A stretch of 64,000 bases of DNA from Haliclona indistincta. Its lineage: Eukaryota; Porifera; Demospongiae; Haplosclerida; Chalinidae. The notes beneath the pieces were generated by a model that saw nothing but the letters and a program-made list of their open reading frames with translations, had not been told where the DNA came from and did not search any database. This document shows positions 46,101 through 55,800 of this stretch, one piece after another. The position numbers were made by a program, and so were the translations under genes. The DNA lies in contig OZ024786.1 of the NCBI GenBank assembly GCA_964017065.1, forward strand, positions 12,533,596-12,597,595, given 5' to 3'. Numbering within the stretch: the stretch's first letter is position 1; each line of letters opens with the position of its first letter.

Positions 46101-49100
46101 GGTAACACTACATCATAGCTTCACATTTGTCACTAAAGCACATTTTGATCAAAGCTTGTAGATTCTCTTTTGTACAAGGAGTTTGCTAGTAAATAGAACA
46201 ATGATTTTTTATTATTTGCAAGATAATAGGCAATGTAGACACAACAAATAGCAGTAGCACTAAGGTTAGGAGAAGAAAAAACAAAAAACATAATAATTAT
46301 AAATAAAACCAAAAATAAGAGCAATACACAAAATAGAAAAACAACAACAAAACAAAACCAAACAACGGTAAAAAGAACAATGATTAATTATTTACGTAGA
46401 TGTAGTATCTGCAGGAGCTTACCTGAATGGTATCAGGATTTTATCATTCCAAGAAGCATACAAATCAAATAGTGCTCAACGGTATTATTAGCTCTGCCGT
46501 ACCACAGAGAAAAGTTTGATTTCTTACACAAGACATTTTTGTACAAGATGCTCATGTGTGTGTGCGTTGGTTTTAAAAATTGTTATTTGCAATAATAATT
46601 TCAATAATAATACTTTTCTGATAATAATAATTTCACTGTTGTACACTGATTGTAATATTGAGAACAGCTTTTACCTTTTTCATTCACTAGGTGGATTTTT
46701 TCTACTGGACGGCGAAACATTTGACGTTGTCGGCAATTGGGAGAAGGAAGGAGAGGAGCTGCCATTTGGTTATGACTTCTGGTACCAGCCTCGTCACAAT
46801 GTCATGATCAGCAGTGAGTGGGGTGCACCGAACGCCTTCAAGAAGGGATTCAACCCAGAGGACGTCAAAAATGGTAAAAAACAGCATTGTATGATGTTTA
46901 AGTATTATTTAAAGCCTGAGGGTTGGATCGAGAGGCTGTCTTCAGTGCTGTACTCAAACCATGCTTTAACTGATTTAGAGCGTACCTCTGTCAAAGATCT
47001 TCGGTTTGAAGTCTCACAGCGTGTTGGCAGCCATATCTTTCTGCCTAAGTGTGCAATATAGTATGTATTGACGACGTCTATGACCTAGGTACTTTAGCTT
47101 CATCTATGTCTGCTTTTTGGTTTCAATCGTGTCGTTTGTTGTGGTTGCATATTATTTCTGAACACGCTTGTATTGCGTTTGTAGCACAAGAGGGTATTGA
47201 GCTTTTGAATCCATTTTCAAACAAACTTGCTTTGTCATTGGCAGTCAAAGAGGTTGTTGATTTTTAATACTGATGTCAAGTTTCAACAGTGATAAGATGT
47301 GGTCAGCAGGTGAATAGACAACTAAAATGTTGTTTCATTTTCGTGTTGGTGCTCATTAGCTAAAAAAATTAGAATGTTTTATGCTGTGAAATAATCAAAC
47401 TGGTCCTATGATATTTTCTGTACTTACTGTATTTACTGCTCACGGGCAAGTTTACACTTGCACGAGAGTCTAAAGCAAGCACTTCTCAAGCGATTCGTAG
47501 TGTACCCATGCGTACACATTGAGTGCAATAAGATTCTTACTCGCGATCGTGAGCATACGTAGAGTGACTGCTTTTCACACACGTACGGTTATAAACTTGC
47601 TCGTGAGCGGTACTGTAGGTCACACATTTTTGTAGCAACTCTGTTCAATTGTATTCATTTCGTAGGTCGATACGGTCATCACCTTCATGTCTTCGATTGG
47701 AAGGATCACAAGCTAGTTCAAGACATTGATCTTGGTCCTGATGGTCTGATTCCACTCGAGATCAGATTCCTACACAATCCAGATGCAACTCAAGGATTTG
47801 TAGGAGCTGCTTTGTCTACTAACATTATTCGATTCTACAAAAATGAGGTATTTTTTAAATTTAAATGTGGGACACAATTGACCCATACGAGACCAAATTG
47901 TAGGGTTCTGTCCATTGTTAAAAATGTGTTAATTTTCAGGATTTGTTTCATTACGTTACCTTGTGATGAACAATTGATATGCTAGTTTCTAATCGGGAGG
48001 TCAGTAATACCACTGTCCTTTCAAATTCCTTGATAAAGATGAAATTTTGGTGGTTCTAACTCACCTAGTTTGGAAGCCCATTTTAAAAGCATTATGTGGG
48101 TAGCAGTTTTTCTGAGTAGAAAAATTTTCAGTTGCTTGTTTTAAACTTTTCAACTTGAAATATTAACTGGCTGCTAATGCATGTATCCAATGCAGACAAA
48201 TTTTGCTGTATAGTTTAAATCAAGTGTTTTTTCCTTTATAATCATAGAGCGGTTCTTGGAGCACAGAAACAGTTATTGATGTTCCGAACAAGAAGGTTGA
48301 GGGATGGGCTCTGCCTGAAATGCCTGGTGAGTACAGAAACTGCTTTACACTTGCACAGACCTCGATCATGTGTCACACGAGATTTCTACTAGCTCTGTGC
48401 AAAATTTTACCAGTATTTTTACATTTTTTCGAATTTGTGAAAGTTAAATTACAATTTTGTAGGAATATCCTCCTAAAATTTTTGAGTGAAATTTTTGTGT
48501 TGCTGAAATTATACCGGTATTTAAATTTTTTTCGAATGATAAAATTTGTGAGAGTTAAATTACAATTTTGGGAATATCCTCCAAAAATTTTTGATTAAAA
48601 TTTTTGTGTTGCTAAAATTATACAAGTATTTAAAATTTTTTAGAATGATAAAATTTGTGAAAGTTAAATTACAATTTTGTAGGAATATCCTCCTAAATTT
48701 TTTTGTTAATTTTTTGTGTTACTAAAAAATAATTATACCAGTCAGTAGTATGGATACAACAACCAGATGATATCAAAGTAGACGTGTATTCACATCGCAG
48801 TCAGCTCAGAGAGATGCTAATAAACTCAATGTGCTTGTATACCAATGCATAGACACATCAAAGGGCTAGTGTTAAAATAGACGGATTTGTTCTATGAATT
48901 GACACAAATTTTCAAGCACAGGTTTATTGGAACCATAAGCTGCATGCAATGAAAGATGTATACATGTAGTCTAATCCATGGTATTTCTAAAGTTCAAGGT
49001 CATGTGCATACATGGTAAGGTCGGAGCATGTTATGGTTGGTCATGGGTATGCATGTTGTCAAGGTGCATGTAGTCAAGGTGCATGTTGTCAAGGTGCATG

Positions 49101-52100
49101 TTGTCAAGGTGTATGTTGTCTTTGGTCAAGGTGCATGTGTGTGTGTGTTTCTATTCAGTTTACTTTGTTGCCTCATGTTATAATAATTATCACAATGGTT
49201 AATTAATTCTATCTTCACCTGCTTATGTTTACACATTGATACTAGTGGTTGTATCTTTGGGCAGTTGTGTCATTACGCAGCATTAAATAGAAAATAATTA
49301 TAGTGTATGCTTGTTGCAGCTGCATTTGGCTATAGCTGTACTTGATGATCATGTAGTGCTAACTATGTGTATTAGCACTTGCCTCGTGTATATCAACTTG
49401 ATTCAAAGTTCTTCACACCAAGAGCTCATAAGTTTTTCACCTCAATCTCTCCTTAAGAGTACGCCAACAATAATACACCTAGCGTTTTTGTGGCTGTTTT
49501 CACGATTGTCGAACAACATATCAACACACTTCAAACGCTGCGGTGAACAGCAGTGTCTTGTCCACAGAACTAGCCTTCGCAATGAAACGAGTATCAAAAT
49601 TCTCTATGTGTATTTGTGGGCAAGACGCTGTTGTTGAAGTGCGTCGATATGTTGCTCAACTATCGAGAAAACAGCCACAAACACTATAGGTGCATTGTTC
49701 CATACTCCTATGGAAGTTAAAGCTGTTTATCAGCAAACAATAAATAGAGCTGTTTATCGACATACAATGTACAATAACTGTCATTGTAACCACCGCCTTT
49801 CATACCTACTTAGTAGCTATCAAAGTCATTGACACCTACTGTTCACACATCTTTACAGAGCTTGTCTGCAAGCTACAATACGACAATACAGTAATACAGC
49901 AATTTTATTACTTCATGCAAGGATAAAATGTAAACCGTAGAGCGTAGACCGTAAAGCGTGGAGCACTAATGCGTTAAAATGTCATAAAGTCTTTGATCAT
50001 GCTCCATTGTGTGAATAAATACCAGTGACTTGACACGTTAGTGACTGCAAGGAGACGCTTTATACTCAAATCTTCGTTGCAAGAAGTAATAAAACCTCTG
50101 TATGAAATTTAGTGCTTAAAAACTTACCTGGGAGTGTTAGCCTTGTGCCCAGAAATTAGTGAGTCCAATAACTGTTTTTACTAGACTGTATCAATATGGG
50201 ACAAACCAAACAAAATTTGAATTGCTCTATTATCCTTCTTCCTTCCTTCATGCAGGTCTCATCACTGACGTCCTCATCTCTCTGGATGATCGATTCCTCT
50301 ATTTCAGTAACTGGTTACACGGAGACATTCGTCAGTACGACATTTCCGATCCAAGTAACCCAAAGCTAGTAGGACAGGTCAGCTTAGTGTATAACTAATG
50401 GTAATTCCAAGTAATTCTCTCAAAAAAACATCCCAGACTAGATTTTTTTGAGCTCGAATATGTCAAATTTGATGCAAATTTTTATGTCTCAACTAATTTT
50501 TGTAGTTGTAATTGTACAAGTTGTTTTGTAAATTTTGTGCATGATTATTTATAAAACTGATCATGAATTTGAACAGGTGTTTGCAACACTGACTTTCATG
50601 TTTATAGTCTACAATTGCATTTTATTTTCAAATTCAACATGTGGTGGGTGATTTCAATCATAAATTATTTCCATGCATAGCAAACACGACCTCTTAGAGT
50701 AAATTTTCTGTGAATAGAGCACCACATGTTATGCTAAAATTAATGTTATTTTGATTTTAGGTACATAGCGTTGAGGGGGTTTGCTATGACCGCCCCTTGT
50801 GATTGGTGATTGGTCAGAATAGACTTGCCTGTAATGATTATAGTAGAATTTTTAAGTTATAATATCTCAGCAATTTGTCCTCCTTACAATCTTAAGCAGA
50901 CATGCTAATTTGTTTTCTGTAGATATTTCTCGGGGGCAGTATCTGCAGCGATGGTGGAGTAAAGGTCACTGAAGATAAGGAGTTACCGAAACAGCCAGAG
51001 CCTGTCTTTTTGAACGGCAAGAGAATCCAGGGCGGCCCGCAGATGATCCAGCTGTCATTGGATGGGAAGCGACTGTACGTGACCACTTCGCTGTTCAGCG
51101 TCTGGGATCAGCAGTTTTATCCCGCTCTTGTGAAGTGAGTTTACAAGAGTCTTTATAGCCTTCAGAAAAATAATATTATTTGTACCATAGGAAGCCTTGT
51201 TTTCAAAGGCACCGCCAGTGGTGTATTTCAAATAATATACCATGGAAAGTCACATGATTTCCTGTGGAATAACTGGATATTCCACTGAAATCATGTGGGA
51301 AGTCACATGACTCCCACTGGGCAAAAAAGATCATAGAAATGATCTACCTTCCAGAGAGAAAAAATAGGAAGGGGTGAGAGTTGTGAGTCAACCTCACCAG
51401 TAAACTATAAAGAGTGTGCAAGCCGCCCTTATTTATCCTAGAAACCTACAGACATCAGTGGGCATTGTGGTTGCCATGGTACAAGTCTATACCAAGCCTA
51501 CTGGTCCATTAATCCCTCAGGCTACGCCCTCGGGATTAATAGTTATTACTTCGTGTATTCTAGATACACCACGGGTAGGCATGGTATAACATAAAGATAC
51601 CTATTGGTTACCATGCAATAAGCTTTAATGTGGGGTAAAATAATTATGCTTTGACGTGGAGCTTTGATGTGGGGTAAAATAATTATGCTTTGACGTGGAG
51701 CTTTGATGTGGGGTAAAATAATTATGCTTTGACGTGGAGCTTTGATGTGGTGTAAAATAATTATGCTTTGACGTGGAGCTTTGATGTGGGGTAAAATAAT
51801 TATGCTTTGACGTGGAGCTTTGATGTGGGGTAAAATAATTATGCTTTGACGTGGAGCTTTGATGTGGTGTAAAATAATTATGCTTAATGGTATGGTAATT
51901 ATGGTAATAATTATGGTATGTTAGCACCAAGTGTGTAAACAGTTTTGAAGCCAAATAAATTTATCTAATAGTTGAGATTGCTTCAGCCCCGCCCTACATG
52001 TCATCATTGCAAATAGCTAATACCAGATACTAATCACAGATAACAGTTCTGAACCTAATCTGAGCAATACCACGAAGCTGTTTTTTCACGGTTTTTAGAG

Positions 52101-52430
52101 CAATTCATGAAAAATCATTTTTGCCAAATTCAATACATATTGGGTGAAATGTATTGATCCCTCAAAACTTTTAATAAGATAAAGAAACTTTTAAATAAAA
52201 AAAATTTTGTGTTGCGAAAATCTATTGTAATTCATGCATGAATTCTTTGTTTTTGTCTTCTTTTTAGATCAGGGTCATTCTTGCTTATGATGGATGTTGA
52301 CACTGTCAAAGGGGGCCTCACTCTGAATAAGGACTTCTTTGTTGATTTTGGTCGGGAGCCAGAAGGGCCCGCTCTTGCCCATGAGATACGCTACCCTGGT
52401 GGAGACTGTACTTCAGATATTTGGATATAA
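40103..52430 (+). CDS. SELENBP1: Selenium-binding protein 1 / methanethiol oxidase homologue, 492 aa
   Basis: Eleven exons with agreeing phases: 40103-40166, 44773-44939, 45375-45445, 45533-45647, 45981-46101, 46691-46873, 47666-47847, 48248-48326, 50256-50377, 50923-51134 and 52268-52430. Diagnostic motifs are [129 protein letters not shown] and a C-terminal DIWI. The family oxidises methanethiol to H2S, H2O2 and formaldehyde and is cytosolic; human length is 472. The first exon adds an Asn-Gly-Val repeat leader absent from the human protein. The residue aligned with human Cys57 appears to be Gly (VEYGQ). Intron 1 is 4.6 kb. Confidence 0.95.
40841..41561. mobile_element. TTATGCCTCGGTGG-terminated non-autonomous element, 721 bp
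   Basis: Begins TTATGCCTCGGTGGGCGG and ends CCACCGAGGCATAA (14-bp inverted repeat). Just inside the left end, ACGAGGCATACAGTAG forms a further palindrome with the terminus. Shares CATTCATTCATTCTGTCC with the 20283 element. In intron 1 of SELENBP1. No target duplication was identified. Confidence 0.55.
41800..44595 (+). repeat. Intron-internal duplicated block in SELENBP1 intron 1
   Basis: Two diverged direct copies, about 41806-42420 and 43637-44595. Shared words include GAGCTAGTGTCAAGCCAAAA, CAACAAAACAATGAGTATTC, GATTAGGTGAGTAGCTATGA, GTGACATTCGTTCCAG and AATACCAGCACCTG. The second copy has an extra segment at about 43960-44280. A hAT-like MITE lies between the copies. Confidence 0.75.
43046..43353. 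mobile_element. hAT-like MITE, 308 bp, in SELENBP1 intron 1
   Basis: Ends TAGTGCTGAAACGAATA and TATTCGTTTCAGCCCTA are near-perfect inverted repeats. Perfect 8-bp duplication ATTCTAAC at 43038-43045 and 43354-43361. Interior rich in ATTCGAATA-type palindromes. Confidence 0.85.
45049..45312 (+). repeat. (GTGA)n microsatellite in SELENBP1 intron 2
   Basis: About 260 bp of GTGA units with a GAGTTTGTGAGTGAG superstructure recurring every few units, so it is partly a higher-order repeat. Both Thr-His-Ser-Leu frames on the minus strand are artefacts. Confidence 0.93.
45718..45980 (+). repeat. (CCCT)n microsatellite in SELENBP1 intron 4
   Basis: Pyrimidine tract of CCCT, then CCCCTCCCTCT units, then CT, running directly into the splice acceptor of the exon at 45981, so the repeat supplies the polypyrimidine tract. 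Confidence 0.95.
46874..47665 (+). other. SELENBP1 intron 6 with unassigned coding-like sequence
   Basis: The reading frame of the upstream exon stays open across the donor for another 62 codons (to 47061). A second frame of 72 codons begins at 47049. The peptides ([18 protein letters not shown], then [17 protein letters not shown]) look protein-like but I do not recognise them. Possibly a decayed inserted gene fragment. The acceptor at 47665 restores canonical SELENBP1 sequence. Confidence 0.4.
47430..47615. mobile_element. Relative of the CAGTACCGCTCACGAG MITE
   Basis: The right end CTTGCTCGTGAGCGGTACTG followed by TA matches the MITE nested in the ISL2EU transposase. The left end TTACTGCTCACGGGCAAG is more diverged. 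In intron 6 of SELENBP1. Confidence 0.6.
48405..48735 (+). repeat. Tandem repeat of about 110 bp, three diverged copies
   Basis: Copies share GTTAAATTACAATTTTG, GGAATATCCTCC and TTTTTGTGTTGCTAAAATTATAC-type words, each broken by small differences. In intron 8 of SELENBP1. Confidence 0.75.
49064..49137 (+). repeat. 15-bp minisatellite TCAAGGTGCATGTTG
   Basis: About five units, the last interrupted by CTTTGG. In intron 8 of SELENBP1. The Cys-Gln-Gly-Ala repeat peptide it would encode is not taken as a gene. Confidence 0.85.
49897..50100. mobile_element. TA-flanked MITE, family 'TTATTACTTCTTGCAAG', copy 4 (inverted)
   Basis: CAGCAATTTTATTACTTCATGCAAG to GTTGCAAGAAGTAATAAAACCTCTG, flanked by TA. 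The interior matches copies 1 and 2 in reverse orientation (ATTTTAACGC and GAGCATGATC shared as complements). In intron 8 of SELENBP1. Confidence 0.78.
51627..51890 (+). repeat. 39-bp minisatellite, about 6.5 units
   Basis: Units containing AATTATGCTTTGACGTGG and AGCTTTGATGTGGGGTAAAA repeat every 39 bp, with a GGGG/GGTG variant alternating in some units. Because 39 is divisible by 3 it yields an open minus-strand frame that repeats [13 protein letters not shown], which I regard as incidental. In intron 10 of SELENBP1. Confidence 0.93.
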
Positions 52431-52802
52431 TTTATGATGTCATTTGCTACTTTCAATTTTAGTGATAATTTTGCATGACTCATTGTTATGACTACATGTA
52501 TATATAGTATTTATGCTGCTATAATTATGACTACAGTGTTTGATTGTTAATGACAATATTCAGATTACAGAGTAGTGATTACAGATCAGAGTAGAGGGAT
52601 CTGTGTTGCAACATTATATTCTATAGCTACCTAGTGTAGTTATCTAGCTCGATCTCTTTCCTGCCTCGAACCAGGCTCTTTTAGCGCTATGCCGTGATAG
52701 CATTGGAGTATTGGATGTTTGTGACACGCCCACTAAATCGATTTCCGCATTACAAGTTCAGCGCCCAACATAGACTAGCTAGTCTATGGGCGTAATGAAG
52801 AG
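52431..52802. other. Intergenic interval between SELENBP1 and the GT-WSC gene
   Basis: 372 bp between the SELENBP1 stop and the next start on the same strand. It should contain the 3' UTR of one gene and the promoter of the other. No other gene was seen. Confidence 0.6.
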
Positions 52803-55800
52803 ATGGCTACCTCTGCAGCTTCTTTAAGTCGAGTCACAGCAGTCTTCGTGGCGTTGATCGTGACAACAAACGTGATGTGGATGTATCAATGGCAAGGTAT
52901 GATCGCGGCGTGATACATACATGTACGTAGAGCTGCAGTAGCTATATAACTAATGGTACGTAGTGCATGCTCAGTCCTTAGTTACACACTACACAGTCCG
53001 ACATAGATCGTACACACTGAGCTGCTAAATAAAATCAGCTGCTCTCAGTACTTCATCGTGTCAACATAATATCAGGTAGTGTCAACAAGTGATTTCTGTC
53101 TATTTTCAAGGGTCTGACTCGATCTCTGAGTAGTCATTACGTACCACGGCACGGAACCAGACCATGCCGTTTTAGACATACTTTGTTTATTGCTGTGCTG
53201 GGCTTATAAGTGGTATTTCAAATGAAATACAGCAGGAAGTGCTCCCATGTTGTTTTGGAGTCCAGCCTGTGTCAGACTTTACCCCACCCACTACAGTCTA
53301 CAAACACTGAACTTGAGGAGAGCACCTGCATTCCTTCATACATATACATGTGTACATGTAAGTGGTTCTGTGTTTTTAGGCATGTTAGTAGCTTGTACTA
53401 CCTGTGATGAGCATTCTTGTAGTTTGCGTTTCGGGTTTGGTACAGCCTTATAGGCTTAAATGAGTTGTTAATTACCTAGCACTTACGCAGTGGCGTAGCC
53501 AGGACTTGTGGTTTGGTAGGGCATGGTTATCGGCGCGCAAAGCGCGACGCGAAAAATTGGCTAATTAATATTCATGAGATGCGTAATTTTGCCGTTCTGA
53601 GCGCTGCCTGCCGTGGAAGCTCTCGACATAGTCTAGTCAGAGTAGATGATTTCGCCGCTTGTTGTATCAAAGGAAAAATTTCTGTCAATATCGTCTTATT
53701 CTGTCATTATTTCTGCAAGGTGTGGCTCAAAGGCGTGGTCTCGATTGAAGGTTTGGTAGGACCTGGGCCCCCATTGGCCCTACCGTAGCTACGCTACTGC
53801 ACTTACGGTGCTGCACTGAGTGTCCAATTGATTCAAAATTTATCACTCTGGTCGGTCATATTGCATGACTCATATTATGCAGTTCTCCTTACTTGACTCA
53901 TAATTATTGAGGCATCCTCTCTCATTATAGTCTCGTCCCCAGACCACTCCCCTTTCGCTGTGCTTGGGAGAGGGTCTGGTAAAACGAAGGCAAATTCCTG
54001 GTTTCGTGACGTTTCATTCTTAGAATTGTGAAATATTCAAATGATCTGCACGCGACGACCACTTGCATTGATCATGGCTTACCCCCAACTATCATTCATG
54101 GAATCGGTATCGAAGAGCGCCGAACAGCTTAAATATTCGTGTTTGTCAGCTGAGCAGCAAGAAGTCGTGGTCAATTTCGTAGCTGCCGAGACGTGTTTGT
54201 TTCTCTTCCCACAGGCTCTGGAAATTCTCTTTGCTATCTAGTCCTACCTAGTATCTTCAGCTTGCTTTGTAACAGTAATCTAGCTTAGTTATAGTAGTGT
54301 GTCCTTTGAAGAAGACCAGGGAAGACTAGGTAGCTAATTGTTGTGCACACAATTTATTGATTTCGTGCGTAACAATTACGTCATTGAACCAGGAATTTGC
54401 CTTCATTTAACCAGACCCTCACCCAAGCATAGCAGAAGGGGAGTGATATGGGGACGAGACTACTCTCCTTGCTTCTCATATTCTCTAATGACATTCACAT
54501 GGTGAAATGAATGATATCAGTATGTAATGCTCATTGTAAATAACTATATAGTCACTATACATGATCAACTGAGAGTATCATAACAATTATAGCGCAATAT
54601 AAACTTCATTCCACGGACTACATCATCAGTTGGGCGATGACTTGAAGAGATCCATATTATAAGTAGGTGTTGATGACAGCTGATTGCTATTCTGTAATAC
54701 TGTTATCAGTAATCAGCTGGTAAAGGTCAGATACCTACTTACACAATGGGCCTATCACCCTACTGATGATGTAGGTTGTAGACTATGCCGTTTACACTGT
54801 GCTAGCCTATTGAGCCTTCGATACTCTCAGTTATGAACTCATTGATGTGGTCTAGCCAATGAACTATGCTGTTGTGTCTTGTTAGTTTGTATAACGATTA
54901 GGTTGTGAGTAGAAGAACTGAAACGAAGGCAACTTTATCTATTTTGAATTTGATTAGTCACAATTGATACTTTATTATTGAAATAGTAACCATGCAGTAC
55001 ATAAGAACAAAAATAATATTGAATATAATCAGGGCTTAGAATTGACCTTTAGACTGTTTACAAATAGCTCAACAAGGTAAACATTAATTATTATAACCAA
55101 TATTTGAGTAGCATTTGAATACTGCCAAACAACCCATACCCTGTGCCAGCATGCAGTGCTGTTTGACATTGGAACAGGAGTGTGTTTAGCAGGGGGCCTA
55201 GGGGGCTTGAGCATGCACCCCCTCAACAGATAATGATGAATAATATGAATATTGATTAGATTTTGTGCGCACGCACTTCCTTTCCTCATTTTTGAAGTAC
55301 TGTCATTTTATAGCCAATGCCTTCATGGGCTTCTGTGAAGGCAAGGCGCCTTATCAACCAACCAACAGGCAAACCCAAATGCTTAACCCTCGCACGCCTA
55401 CGCGTACAGGGTAATGACTGAGTATCAAATAGTACAAGTGTTTTAAGCTCTACATGTAGTTGTAAGTTTAGAAACTGCGATACAACAATAGTGATGCACA
55501 CAGTCAACTATATAATTACAAGTAATAAAAACATTTTAACCAAAATGCAAGAGATTTAGGGTTGGTACATTTATCGAAAAAGTTTGGAAACAAGAGTTTG
55601 AAATGAAAAGAATTGTAACAATAGCAGTGTAATGCTACCTCCCTATTAAATTAACTACAGCTATCGAAAGCAGTTAATTTAGGGAGGTAGCATTACACTG
55701 CTATTGTTACAATTCTTTTCATTTCAAACTCTTGTTTCCAAACTTTTTCGATAAATGTACCAACCCTAAATCTCTTGCATTTTGGTTAAAATGTTTTTAT

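Noticed and set aside
51625..51954. Regularly spaced 39-bp repeats resembling a CRISPR array or a repetitive protein
   Set aside because: The units are contiguous with no unique spacers and lie in a eukaryotic intron; the open frame follows from a unit length divisible by three.
54041..54241. Independent small gene inside GT-WSC intron 1
   Set aside because: It is the frameshifted RecQ-like fragment of the TIR element.
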